A stretch of 64,000 nucleotides of DNA. It comes from Pseudanabaena galeata CCNP1313. GTDB taxonomy: Bacteria; Cyanobacteriota; Cyanobacteriia; Pseudanabaenales; Pseudanabaenaceae. The notes under the pieces are model-generated. The model ran no database searches, was not told where the DNA came from, and saw only the letters and a program-made list of their open reading frames with translations. The stretch covers positions 2,108,001 through 2,172,000 of the forward strand of contig NZ_CP112874.1 in the NCBI RefSeq assembly GCF_029910235.1, written 5' to 3'. Both the position numbers and the translations under genes were made by a program. Each line of letters begins with the position of its first letter. Within the stretch, counting starts at the first letter, position 1. Below are positions 28,479 to 36,767 of this stretch, one piece after another.

Positions 28479-30113
28479 TTACCCATAGGGGCGGGGATAG
28501 GGTTTTAACATTGGTGAAGCTCGATAGACTGGAAAAATTTGGACAGCTTGACCGCTCCGTTTAATGGGAATATCCGCAATTTTTTCTAAAGATTGAAAGT
28601 AACCTGCATATTTATCTAAGGGTTGGGGAAATCTTTCATCTTTTAGAAATTGCTCTGAAGTGATGTAAAGCGAAGTCTTACCGACAAAATCTTCAGCTTT
28701 GCTCCAATAGGCAAATCCACGCAAATCTTCATCAAAACAGGTGACTTTCTTGCCCAGTGGTTCGATCGCCATGCCCACTTGCCCTGCCACAAAGAAATTA
28801 TTACTAAATACAAAATCAGATTTTGCTAATTCTGCTTTTAGCATCGGTGAATCAACAAAGGCTTGGCGTAACTGCTCAATGTCAATCATTTGTGTGGAAG
28901 GATCATCTTTGGCTTCCCAGAAACCACCTGCGATCGCTGCATCCCCACCTTTCTGCGCGATCCCTAAATGCACATGCAGTAATCCAATTAGCAACAGTGG
29001 CAAAATCACTACCCCCGATCCCCAAAGCCAATTGCGAATAAATTTGGGACGCTTTAACTGCACTTGAGCAGCCCGTTCGCCTAGTAAAAGTGTTGCCCCA
29101 AAAAATCCTGGCATATGCCATGAGGGCAAGATTTGGATAAATCCGCCCATGAAAGTAAATCCAAAGAAAATTGGTGCTGATACGCAGAGGATTAGCAATC
29201 TTTTGGTACGCAGGATATCTTCGGCGATCGCTAATTCATGGCTATTTTCATCAGTCTTGTCTTGTTTTGTAGGAACTTTTACCAACTCCCCCAATGTCCG
29301 AAAACTTGTCCACCATAGGGGAAACCCAAACGTAGGAAACAGATAACCCAGCGCTAATAGAATGGTTACCAACAATCGCTCTAGGTTATATCCCTGCGAA
29401 GGCACAGCCCGTCCACTCTGAAAGCGAAATGAGGCAAATTCATGTTGGTAATTCCAGATCAGCACGGGAGAAATGACGATCGCAAATAAAGCGATCGCGG
29501 CTAAAGTCCAGACTGAGAACAATGCTACGCGATGGCGACGGCTGAGCAAGCAAAATAGTACTAATCCGCCACCGAGAAGCACTCCATGATATTTACCTAG
29601 AAATGCTAAACCAACTAATAAACCAATAATGGCAAGGCGGTAAGTCGGTTTGTAATCATGAACTTGATTAGCAACTTGATCGGACGGAAAAAATTCTGTG
29701 GCGGCAACCCATAAACAAGCTGCCCAGAAAAACATCAAGGCATTATCAGGCAGAGTGAGAATCCCAAAGGCAATCTGGAAAATCGGAATTGTGGTCAAAA
29801 TCGCCAGAGTTAAAGTGGCTGTGCGATCTCCAAACAGTTTGCGACTAGCCAAATAGGAAAAAATTAGTGTCCCTGTATAAAGTAAAACGCCCCCAATTCG
29901 TAAGGTTAAAGGCGTAACTGCACCCGTTAGCCAGATCCCAATTCCTGCGGTGAAAGCCACTAGGGGGGGATGATCGAAATAACTTAGGTTGAGATTTTGG
30001 GTATATAGGTAATAGTAAGCTTCGTCAAAGCCGATGTTGAGATAGATCGCGCATACAGCCCTAAACAGGAAACCCCACAATAATATGGCGATCGCCCACT
30101 TATGAATTTTCAC
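28479..30113 (-). CDS. glycosyltransferase family 39-type membrane protein (ArnT/PMT-like)
   Basis: 544 aa with about ten membrane segments. The first periplasmic loop has the family signature GFDEAYYYLY...LSYFDHPPLVAF, where the acidic residue is catalytic in dolichyl/undecaprenyl-phosphate-sugar transferases. Enzymes of this family move sugars from a polyprenyl carrier to lipids or proteins outside the membrane. It is alone in its transcription unit; a 23-bp-arm hairpin stands 24 bp upstream of the start. Its TAA stop is formed by the end of a repeat element (TAATACCAA on the minus strand), so the C-terminus may have been altered by that element. Confidence 0.87.
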   Translation of the reverse strand: MKIHKWAIAILLWGFLFRAVCAIYLNIGFDEAYYYLYTQNLNLSYFDHPPLVAFTAGIGIWLTGAVTPLTLRIGGVLLYTGTLIFSYLASRKLFGDRTATLTLAILTTIPIFQIAFGILTLPDNALMFFWAACLWVAATEFFPSDQVANQVHDYKPTYRLAIIGLLVGLAFLGKYHGVLLGGGLVLFCLLSRRHRVALFSVWTLAAIALFAIVISPVLIWNYQHEFASFRFQSGRAVPSQGYNLERLLVTILLALGYLFPTFGFPLWWTSFRTLGELVKVPTKQDKTDENSHELAIAEDILRTKRLLILCVSAPIFFGFTFMGGFIQILPSWHMPGFFGATLLLGERAAQVQLKRPKFIRNWLWGSGVVILPLLLIGLLHVHLGIAQKGGDAAIAGGFWEAKDDPSTQMIDIEQLRQAFVDSPMLKAELAKSDFVFSNNFFVAGQVGMAIEPLGKKVTCFDEDLRGFAYWSKAEDFVGKTSLYITSEQFLKDERFPQPLDKYAGYFQSLEKIADIPIKRSGQAVQIFPVYRASPMLKPYPRPYG

Positions 30114-30136
30114 TCTAGATTCCTTTGTTTAATATA

Positions 30137-30420
30137 CAAATAATTTTTCAAATCCTTACTTTGTAAGGATTTGAAAAATTATTTGGTTTTGACCATCCAT
30201 ATTATCGCAACACAAATGATCAGTATCTGGGCATAATCAAAAACCAGATCCAAAACTCATGATGCACGCGCAGCGTGCATCATGAGTTTTGGCTGTTTAT
30301 ATTTAATTGCGCCTCCAAAGATTATTGGTGCGGCGCGAAGCGCCGCACCAATAATCTTTGGGTGGGAGTAGCAAATGATAGTAGGGACAATTCATGAATT
30401 GCCCCTACTATCATTTGCTA
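30137..30420. repeat. array of four different perfect hairpins
   Basis: Four consecutive palindromes: 30137-30185 (arms CAAATAATTTTTCAAATCC and on), 30250-30292 (CCAAAACTCATGATGCACGC), 30315-30361 (CCAAAGATTATTGGTGCGGC) and 30369-30420 (TAGCAAATGATAGTAGGG). They fill the 352-bp space between divergent genes. The sequences are unrelated to one another, so this is a hot spot for palindrome gain, not a tandem repeat. No gene is visible between 30114 and 30465. Confidence 0.85.
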
Positions 30421-30465
30421 TATAATTCAGCATGATTACGTGAAAACTAGACGGAGTAGATCGAG

Positions 30466-30729
30466 ATGCCGAGAGAACCCAGAAAGCCTAATGAATACAT
30501 CGTGCATTTAAAGCTAGAAGGCGGACAGGAAGTCACCACAAAATTTACGACTATCGAAGAAGTTAAAACCTGGTATGCATCGCAATTTAAGGCAAAGGCA
30601 AATGAGGATGATCTGATGCCTATTCCAGTGAGGGCTGAATTAAACGAAATTTTGTTAGTCCGTCCTAAGCGCGTTATTGCTATTCATGTTGAGCCGATTT
30701 ACTCCTCTAGTGTCGAAATGTTTGCATAA
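30466..30729 (+). CDS. conserved-looking small protein of unknown function
   Basis: 87 aa, start preceded by a GACGGAG ribosome-binding site. It begins MPREPRKPNEYIVHLKLEGG and has the look of a compact alpha/beta domain with no membrane segment, cysteine pair or known motif. The good ribosome-binding site and uninterrupted, charged composition support a real gene. I do not recognise the family. It is followed within 10 bp by element D copy 1, which may serve as its terminator. Confidence 0.7.
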   Translation: MPREPRKPNEYIVHLKLEGGQEVTTKFTTIEEVKTWYASQFKAKANEDDLMPIPVRAELNEILLVRPKRVIAIHVEPIYSSSVEMFA

Positions 30730-30738
30730 AATTTTGCA

Positions 30739-30855
30739 TATAGCTGTCGCCAAGTGTATGAGGACATAAAACCCAAGAAGAGAAAGGCGGCGCAAAGCGC
30801 CGCCTTTCTCTTCTTGGGTTTTGCTTTTGTCCTAACACAATCGACGGCAGCTATA
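30739..30855. repeat. palindromic element D, copy 1 (complete)
   Basis: 117 bp bounded by inverted ends TATAGCTGTCGCC and TATAGCTGCCGTC (as read inward). A long internal hairpin (30769-30822) has base AAAACCCAAGAAG and a GC-rich top. Partial copies are at 60412 and 61671. A further hairpin, unrelated, follows at 30856-30892. Confidence 0.82.
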
Positions 30856-30907
30856 AAATTAAAAGGGACGCATTGCGCCCCTTTTAATTTTATATGACCA
30901 AATTTCA

Positions 30908-31846
30908 ATGCTTTTACACCAAGTTTCAGGGCGATCGCGTTTAGGGCTAGCGCTATCGTTGCTCACAGTTTTGCTATGGGGATTTTTAGCGATCGCTCTC
31001 AAGATTGTCCTCCAAGAGCTAGATCCCTTCACCGTTACTTGGTTTCGCTTTACTGTTTCAGGGGTTGTGCTGGGAATATATTTAGCGCTACGCAAGCAAC
31101 TGCCAACATGGCAACAATTGCAGAAAGTTTCCTTGCCATTGTTTTTAGTAGCTGTGGGTGGACTATCGCTCAACTATATTTTGTTTTTAATTGGCGTAGG
31201 CAAAACCTCAGCCAATAATGCTCAAGTAATTACTCAAATAGCACCCGTGATGATGGGAATGGCTTCATTGGTCATTTTCAAAGAAAAATACAACTATCGC
31301 CAATGGGGTGGGGTGGCAATTCTCGTTTGTGGGCTGTTGCTGTTTTCCCATGATCAAGTGCGATCGCTGGTTACCAGCTTTGACACCTACATGTGGGGCA
31401 ATATGCTTCTAGTCCTAGGGGCGATCGTTTGGGCTTTTTATGGACTTGCTCAAAAGCAGCTATTACTTAATCTACCTTCGACTTCTGTGTTGTTATGTCT
31501 CTATCTCATTGCAGCTATGCTATTTGCACCAATGGCTCAACCTGATAGACTCTTGACTCTATCAGGATTACCATTGATCGCCCTCATCTTTTGCGCGTTC
31601 AATACTTTGATTGCCTATGGTGCATTTGCGGCAGCGCTCGAACATTGGGAAGCCTCGCGAGTCAGTGCCGTGATTACCCTTGCACCCCTTGTCACCTTAG
31701 CTGCGTCGGCGATCCTGCCCAATTTTGTCCCGCAATTTTTACCGCCATCGCCTCTAAGTTTATTGGGCTATACAGGGGCGATCGCTGTAGTACTTGGCTC
31801 CATGATTATTTCTCTATGTGCAAGTCGTAAAAGCCAGTTCCCATAA
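30908..31846 (+). CDS. EamA/DMT family transporter
   Basis: 312 aa with ten predicted membrane segments in two EamA repeats. Signatures include ALSLLTVLLWGFLAIALK and TWFRFTVSGVVLG in the first half, and WGNMLLVLGAIVWAFYGLAQK and SAVITLAPLVTLAAS in the second. The family exports amino acids, nucleosides or other metabolites by proton exchange. The gene stands alone after palindromes, with a HIP1 site in its beginning. The substrate cannot be told from sequence. Confidence 0.9.
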   Translation: MLLHQVSGRSRLGLALSLLTVLLWGFLAIALKIVLQELDPFTVTWFRFTVSGVVLGIYLALRKQLPTWQQLQKVSLPLFLVAVGGLSLNYILFLIGVGKTSANNAQVITQIAPVMMGMASLVIFKEKYNYRQWGGVAILVCGLLLFSHDQVRSLVTSFDTYMWGNMLLVLGAIVWAFYGLAQKQLLLNLPSTSVLLCLYLIAAMLFAPMAQPDRLLTLSGLPLIALIFCAFNTLIAYGAFAAALEHWEASRVSAVITLAPLVTLAASAILPNFVPQFLPPSPLSLLGYTGAIAVVLGSMIISLCASRKSQFP

Positions 31847-31953
31847 TGCTTTACAAATTTTTTCAAAAAAAATTAAAAATGATTGCGCGATTGTCACACT
31901 TATACGCTATAGTTGTTAACGCTGAAGTCATTGACGCAGCAAAACAGCTACTT

Positions 31954-32025
31954 TCCTCAGTAGCTCAGTGGTAGAGCAATCGGCTGTTAACCGATCGGTC
32001 GCAGGTTCGAATCCCGCCTGGGGAG
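31954..32025 (+). tRNA. tRNA-Asn (anticodon GTT)
   Basis: 72-nt cloverleaf without encoded CCA. The acceptor stem TCCTCAG pairs with CTGGGGA (one G-T wobble), discriminator G; D-arm AGCTCAGTGGTAGAGC; anticodon stem ATCGG/CCGAT with loop CTGTTAA giving GTT; T-arm GCAGGTTCGAATCCCGC is slightly offset but normal. A strong terminator follows at once. Confidence 0.96.
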
Positions 32026-32031
32026 TTATAT

Positions 32032-32066
32032 AAAAAAGAAGGTATGCAATGCATACCTTCTTTTTT
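32032..32066 (+). terminator. rho-independent terminator of tRNA-Asn
   Basis: Perfect palindrome AAAAAAGAAGGTATGC and complement with a tiny loop, ending in TTTTTT, 6 bp after the tRNA. Confidence 0.9.
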
Positions 32067-32151
32067 ATGAATCGCTTTAAAAGAGCAATGGCAGCGCTAA
32101 GCGCTGCTATTACTCTATTGGATTTAAGCAAAACTTATATTGCTATAAATT

Positions 32152-32290
32152 ACTGATGTTACGTGGAACTCAGATGATGAACCTTTTGCTGATAGCATAT
32201 CAGGGCAACCACAGGGGGATTGCCCCTACCTGTAAATTTCATATCTTGTAGGGGCTGCGCCCCCGTGCCAGCCCTAGACTTACTTTTGTG
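32152..32290. repeat. element E, copy 1 (right end missing)
   Basis: It begins ACTGATGTTACGTGGAACTC like copy 2 and shares its inner hairpin of GGGGATTGCCCCTAC and GTAGGGGCTG...CCCCCGTGCC. The right inverted end seen in copy 2 is not found here. The end coordinate is approximate. Element F copy 2 follows directly. Confidence 0.75.
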
Positions 32291-32359
32291 GATTAAAAAA
32301 TAAACCCATTAAGGGTTTCAAGTTAAGAAATGGCTACGCCATTTCTTAACTTGGTATTA
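32291..32359. repeat. palindromic element F, copy 2
   Basis: Hairpin 32319-32353 with arms CAAGTTAAGAAATGGC around TAC, then TTGGTATTA. The last three bases form the stop codon of the minus-strand GGDEF/EAL gene, just as copy 1 does for the gene at 28479. Confidence 0.75.
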
Positions 32360-34468
32360 GATATTTGATTGAATCCATTGAGTAGCTTTTTCCTGATCTA
32401 AAGGGTGCGAAATAAAAAAGCCCTGTATCTCTATACTACTACCACCTAGCCCTTCAAAATAATCCAACTCCTGAGATGTTTCTACGCCCTCAACAATAAT
32501 TCCAATACCAAGGTTGTTTGCCAAACGTAAAATTGACTGAATAATTCTTTGACTTTTCACATCAGTAGAGACTTTACTCGTAAAGCTCCGATCTATTTTT
32601 AAAACGTCTATGGGCAAATTTTGTAAATAGCTGAAAGAAGAATAGCCAGTACCAAAATCATCAATATATACTTGAACTCCAATTTCTCGAAGTTGCTCAA
32701 GTTTTTGAGAAGAGATTTCGATGTTATCCATCAAAATTGTTTCGGTGATTTCTAGTTTAATTAAGCTTGGTAAAACTTGATTAGCTACAATTATTTCTTG
32801 AATACGTTCTACAAAATCTGGCTGAACAACTTGAATGGTAGAAACATTAATTCCTAGAGTGAGAGATAGAATATCAGGAAATTCTTGCTGCCATTGATAT
32901 AACTGCTTGCAAGCTGTTTCAAAAACCCAATATCCAATCTGAATAATCTCCCCCGTTTCTTCAGCAATTGGTAAAAATTCCTGTGGAGAAATCAGCCCTT
33001 GTAAGGGATGCATCCAACGAAGTAAAACTTCAAATCCTGTTAGCTTGTGTTGATGTAGTGAAACTATAGGCTGATAGACTAGATAAAATTCTTCATGGAC
33101 GATCGCTTGACGTAGATCGGATTCTAACTGCCAGCGTATCTTCGCGCCTTGATTCATATTATTTCTAAATAAGGCTTGCTTACCTCGACCAAGACCACGG
33201 GCGTGATGCATAGCAATATGAGCATCTCGCAAAATTTCATTAGCATAGATATAATCAGCATCGCTAATAGCTATACCAGTGCTAGCAGAGATAAAAAATT
33301 GATTATCATCAATCAGAAATGGCTGTTTAATACTTTCGGAAATTTCCTCAGCTAATTCAATCGTAAAATTTTCACCACCAAGATTGTCTTTATCAATATT
33401 TTCAAGTAAAAGCGCAAACTCATCGCTGTCAATTTTGGCAATAGTTATATTGGCACTACGATATGCAATTATACGTTTACTAATTTCTTGTAATAGCTTA
33501 TTGCCAATGGCAACACCAAAATCATCATTAATTGATTTGAAGCGATCGCAATCTATAGACAGAACAGCGAAATTGCGACTAGCATCAGTTTGCAATTTTG
33601 CAAATGCTAAATCTAGAGACTCCATAAATGAGTTGCGATTTGGTAAACCTGTTAATGAGTCGTGAAGCTGGTTATGGTGTAACTTAGCAATTATTTGATC
33701 CCTCTCAAGTCTAACTTCATTAGACTTGGCAAGTAATTGGATTTGATGAATAGAAATTGCTAGTTGAGTTCCTAGTTTTTCAAGTATTTCGATCTCCCAG
33801 TTATGCCAATTACGTGGGTTATTATATTGATGAATTATTAACAATCCCCATAGTTTGTTACCTTTAGGAATAGCAATTGCAATTGCAGAATGGATACCTA
33901 ATGGAGCTAGTGATGTTGAAAATTTAGGGTCAACAGCCTCACCGTTAATATTGTGAATAACGTGACTAATACATTTTTGAAAAGTTTCGAGCCATTGGAG
34001 ATCGGTATAGATGGATGGGAGCGCTTGCCCCTGAAGTGAGTAACGAGAATTACTAACAATTTCGTATTGAATTAGTTGAATATCTTCTAAGTGATCAGTT
34101 AGTTGATAAACAATAACTTGATCACTTTGTAACAACTGATATGTTTCTAAAACAACAGAATCAAGCAACTCATCAAGATTTATCGCATGTCTTAGACGCG
34201 CAAAAATCAAGGCTAATAAAGTATAACCTTCATCTTCATATTCATTATTTAATTCTATGCTTAGTATAGATTGATTAAGTTCTTTGATTTTTTGTCTCAG
34301 GCTGCTTGTCTCTATATCTAAGTTGTTAAAGCAGAGAGTTAAAGTTGCACTAAGAGACTTAATGTTTTGCAAATCATCTTGCTGCTCTTTAGTTAATAAC
34401 TCGGATTCGCTTACACGATTTACACAATTTAACAAGGCTGATAATGTTTCAGAGAAAATGTCTCGCAT
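32357..34468 (-). CDS. GAF-GGDEF-EAL protein, probable c-di-GMP phosphodiesterase
   Basis: 703 aa from ATG 34468 (MRDIFSETLSAL). After a helical start comes a GAF-like domain (about residues 95-255), then GGDEF (about 270-440) and EAL (about 450-700). The GGDEF signature is changed to DSDEF near residue 346, so diguanylate cyclase activity is doubtful; it may still bind GTP. The EAL domain keeps EVLLRW, DDFGTGYSS and IVEGVE, so c-di-GMP hydrolysis is likely. The GAF domain resembles phytochrome-type GAFs in NPRNWHNWEIEILEKLGTQLA, but I see no clear chromophore cysteine. Single-gene unit. Confidence 0.88.
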   Translation of the reverse strand: MRDIFSETLSALLNCVNRVSESELLTKEQQDDLQNIKSLSATLTLCFNNLDIETSSLRQKIKELNQSILSIELNNEYEDEGYTLLALIFARLRHAINLDELLDSVVLETYQLLQSDQVIVYQLTDHLEDIQLIQYEIVSNSRYSLQGQALPSIYTDLQWLETFQKCISHVIHNINGEAVDPKFSTSLAPLGIHSAIAIAIPKGNKLWGLLIIHQYNNPRNWHNWEIEILEKLGTQLAISIHQIQLLAKSNEVRLERDQIIAKLHHNQLHDSLTGLPNRNSFMESLDLAFAKLQTDASRNFAVLSIDCDRFKSINDDFGVAIGNKLLQEISKRIIAYRSANITIAKIDSDEFALLLENIDKDNLGGENFTIELAEEISESIKQPFLIDDNQFFISASTGIAISDADYIYANEILRDAHIAMHHARGLGRGKQALFRNNMNQGAKIRWQLESDLRQAIVHEEFYLVYQPIVSLHQHKLTGFEVLLRWMHPLQGLISPQEFLPIAEETGEIIQIGYWVFETACKQLYQWQQEFPDILSLTLGINVSTIQVVQPDFVERIQEIIVANQVLPSLIKLEITETILMDNIEISSQKLEQLREIGVQVYIDDFGTGYSSFSYLQNLPIDVLKIDRSFTSKVSTDVKSQRIIQSILRLANNLGIGIIVEGVETSQELDYFEGLGGSSIEIQGFFISHPLDQEKATQWIQSNI

Positions 34469-34506
34469 AGTTTTAGAAGAAGTCTTGCGTGGATAATTCT
34501 TGAAAT

Positions 34507-34614
34507 TATACCAAAGCACAAAATGGCTACGCTATTTTGTGCTTTTAGAACCCTTACTGGGTTTAGTTTTTAATTCACGAAAGTGTAGTTACACTTTCGT
34601 TAATTGATATTAAA
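34507..34614. repeat. palindromic element F, copy 3 (long form)
   Basis: It contains the core CACAAAATGGCTACGCTATT, a middle part ACCCTTACTGGGTTTAGTTT and a second hairpin AATTCACGAAAGTGTAG with ACACTTTCGTTAATT. The same three parts, in opposite orientation, make copy 4 at 35364. Confidence 0.78.
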
Positions 34615-34616
34615 CC

Positions 34617-34682
34617 ATATAGCACTTTTCAAGCAAGTGAGGTACAAAGGTTTGTACCTCACTTGCTTGAAAAGTGCTATAT
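34617..34682. repeat. 66-bp perfect palindrome
   Basis: Arms of 32 bp (34617-34648 and 34651-34682) match perfectly around GG. The outer bases ATATAGC...GCTATAT resemble the TA-flanked ends of element A. Confidence 0.92.
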
Positions 34683-34709
34683 CTTTCTTAAAAACGTAGT
34701 AGATGCTCT

Positions 34710-34748
34710 AAAAAGCAAAGAGATACTTAGTAATCTCTCTGCTTTTTT
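34710..34748 (-). terminator. rho-independent terminator of the Ycf51-like gene
   Basis: Read on the minus strand, a stem of AAAAAAGCAGAGAGAT with ATCTCTTTGCTTTTT follows and overlaps the stop codon of the gene that ends at 34747, with a T-run. Confidence 0.78.
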
Positions 34749-35271
34749 ATGAAGTTGGATCTTTGTGTAATTCTGCGAATTTATCGGTAAATATATCTAA
34801 TTCAATATTTGGATCATTCCGTAAGCTTAGCGATCGCTTGACACGCCCTAAATATAGTGGTTTGGATACTCCTTCGCGCACATGAACAACGGTTCTAGCA
34901 TAAATAGTTAGTTGTGACTCACCTTGACCATTGCGCCCCGAAGAAAATAAGTTACTACTAGCTTGTTTTAACGTTGACTCAAGCTGTTCAGGTGTGATTG
35001 TGGGTGCAACTGCAATCGTGGCTTGGGGACCAAAGCGATCATAAACAAGCTTAAATGGAACAGATCCTTCAATAGATGAGCGGGTAATTGGCTCAAAACT
35101 AAGAGAGAAAAGCCCCACAACTAAGACGACTGAAAATAAAGTTGCTCCGACCATTCGATAGCGCCAACTCCACTTAAAGGCTATAGCTAGTCCTGTAATT
35201 AAGGCGCAGACTAATACAAATACGCCCATTGCTTGTGCGAGTTGACCAAATAAAGCAGGCGTTAGCGACAT
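34747..35271 (-). CDS. Ycf51-like membrane protein (DUF2518)
   Basis: 174 aa. Two N-terminal membrane segments (residues about 14-33 and 40-60) precede a soluble domain with TRSSIEGSVPFKLVYDRFGP and LESTLKQASSNLFSSGR. Size and layout match the Ycf51 family, known from cyanobacteria and some algal plastids and without a proven function. The assignment is from memory of the family pattern, not an alignment. Monocistronic, with its own terminator. Confidence 0.7.
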   Translation of the reverse strand: MSLTPALFGQLAQAMGVFVLVCALITGLAIAFKWSWRYRMVGATLFSVVLVVGLFSLSFEPITRSSIEGSVPFKLVYDRFGPQATIAVAPTITPEQLESTLKQASSNLFSSGRNGQGESQLTIYARTVVHVREGVSKPLYLGRVKRSLSLRNDPNIELDIFTDKFAELHKDPTS

Positions 35272-35363
35272 AAATTAATTTTTTGTGAATTTTTAAATAA
35301 CTACTCATTTCATTTTATAGCGCTTTGATCTGCAAGCCGCAAAAAGTCGTGATCAACTTTAAA

Positions 35364-35519
35364 TAATACCAACTCACGAAAGTGGGGTAACACTTTTATG
35401 AATTAAAAACCAAACCCTGTAAGGCTTTTAAAAGCACAAAATGGCTCCGCCATTTTGTGCTTTGGAATAAAAGGAGAGATGAGGAGAGATGAGCAGCACT
35501 TAGCGCTACTCATCTCTCC
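35364..35519. repeat. element F copy 4 and a terminator-like hairpin
   Basis: Element F copy 4 runs from AATACCAACTCACGAAAGTG (35365) to GCACAAAATGGCTCCGCCAT and TTTGGAATA (35469). It is followed by hairpin 35483-35519 (GGAGAGATGAG and CTCATCTCTCC) with a T-run. No gene lies between 35272 and the carbonic anhydrase. Confidence 0.75.
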
Positions 35520-35670
35520 TTTTACTGATCGAACAAAGCTGAGCCAACACTTTTGCAAAAATTCTTTGTTCGCGTTTTATTTGATCGCAGAACCCTGTAA
35601 GTTGTAACAATTCGGAGTAAATCTCAATGGTTGTTATATATTGACTTTAACTTTCAGAAATTAATATTGC

Positions 35671-35723
35671 TGCCAAGTAATTGTGTTGTGAGCGCAAAGC
35701 GCTCACAACACAATTACTTGGCA
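35671..35723. repeat. perfect 25-bp-arm hairpin in the leader of the carbonic anhydrase gene
   Basis: The arms TGCCAAGTAATTGTGTTGTG(AGCGC) are exactly complementary around AAA. It ends 38 bp before the chosen ATG. If transcription starts upstream, the leader would carry this strong structure. Confidence 0.85.
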
Positions 35724-35761
35724 TGATTACCCAGAAATTTAACCGAAGAGAGCGTAAGTCA

Positions 35762-36538
35762 ATGGATATCCTCAATAGGAATTATGGCAAGAAGTTAATA
35801 TCTCTAGTAGCGATCGCCCTAGTGACATTAGCACTACTAGCAAAGCCTGTTTTAGCCGTAGACTCCCCCCATTGGAGCTATGGCGGTGCTGCAAATCCTA
35901 CTCAATGGGGTAAACTCAGCAACGATTTTACAATGTGTGAATTAGGTAAAGATCAATCTCCAATCAATATCAAAAATGCAATAGAAGATAGTCCAGCAAA
36001 AATCAGTTTTGATTATCAGCCTTCTCCCTTGAGTGTCGTCAACAATGGTCACACTATTCAGGTGAACTATGCTCAGGGTAGTACTGTGAGTATTAATGGT
36101 GAGAAATACTTGTTACTTCAGTTCCATTTCCATACTCCCAGCGAACATGAAATTAACGATCGCGCCTCAGCAATGGAACTTCATCTCGTCCATCGTAATG
36201 AGGCAGGAAAACTTGCTGTGGTAGGAGTTATGCTCAATGAAGGTAAGTCAAATCCTCTAATCGCCGAAATCTGGAAGCAAATTCCTGATGTTGGCGAAAC
36301 AAAAACGGTGAGCGATCGCCTGATTAATGTGGCTAACCTCTTGCCTAGTAACAAAGCTTATTACAGCTACGCGGGATCGCTCACCACGCCGCCATGTAGT
36401 GAAGGTGTTAGCTGGAACATTTTTGTGGAGCCAATCACTGTTTCAGAAGAACAGATTGAAACATTTGCCAAAATCTATCAAGTTGATGCGCGTCCCCTTC
36501 AGCCTATTAATAATAGAGTTGTGCAGTTACATCTTTAA
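35762..36538 (+). CDS. alpha-type carbonic anhydrase, exported
   Basis: 258 aa from ATG 35762 (MDILNRNYGKK), preceded by GAAGAGAG; further in-frame starts upstream fall in or next to a hairpin and would spoil the signal peptide. A signal sequence (residues about 10-33, cleavage after VLA) directs it to the periplasm. The zinc site is LQFHFHTPSEHE plus the His in MELHLVH; QSPINI, LTTPPCSEGVSWNIF and the late QPINNR are all present. It interconverts CO2 and bicarbonate outside the membrane, like cyanobacterial EcaA. Confidence 0.93.
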   Translation: MDILNRNYGKKLISLVAIALVTLALLAKPVLAVDSPHWSYGGAANPTQWGKLSNDFTMCELGKDQSPINIKNAIEDSPAKISFDYQPSPLSVVNNGHTIQVNYAQGSTVSINGEKYLLLQFHFHTPSEHEINDRASAMELHLVHRNEAGKLAVVGVMLNEGKSNPLIAEIWKQIPDVGETKTVSDRLINVANLLPSNKAYYSYAGSLTTPPCSEGVSWNIFVEPITVSEEQIETFAKIYQVDARPLQPINNRVVQLHL

Positions 36539-36600
36539 CTCATAGCGCAAATCGCTGTGATACCAAAACACAAAATGGCTATGTCATTTTGTGTTTTTAA

Positions 36601-36710
36601 CGTCAGTTCGACGAAAGCTAAAAATGGTAAGAATCGCTAGGCGATTCTTACCATTTTTCGCCAATTGCGTCGTGCGAAGCACGACGCAATTGGCTATATC
36701 GAACTCACGT
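36601..36710 (+). mobile_element. miniature element B, copy 1 (110 bp)
   Basis: Inverted ends CGTCAGTTCGA and CGTGAGTTCGA (read inward) enclose two hairpins: AAAAATGGTAAGAATCGC (36620) and GCCAATTGCGTCGTGC (36660). A 9-bp direct repeat TGTTTTTAA flanks it. It has no coding capacity, so movement would need a transposase in trans. Confidence 0.87.
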
Positions 36711-36767
36711 TGTTTTTAAAACCTTTACTAGATTTAGTTTTCAATTTACAAGAGTGTCGTCACACTC

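Noticed and set aside
28259-28564. 101-aa plus-strand frame
   Set aside because: Consists of hairpin repeats and the antisense of the glycosyltransferase 3' end.
30699-30908. Two minus-strand frames sharing the peptide GFMSSYTWRQLY (here and at 60327-60518)
   Set aside because: The similarity comes from element D, which is read antisense in both; not a gene family.
31928-32131. Minus-strand open frame with QAGFEPATDRLTADCSTTEL
   Set aside because: This is the well-known false protein produced by reading antisense through a tRNA gene, here tRNA-Asn.
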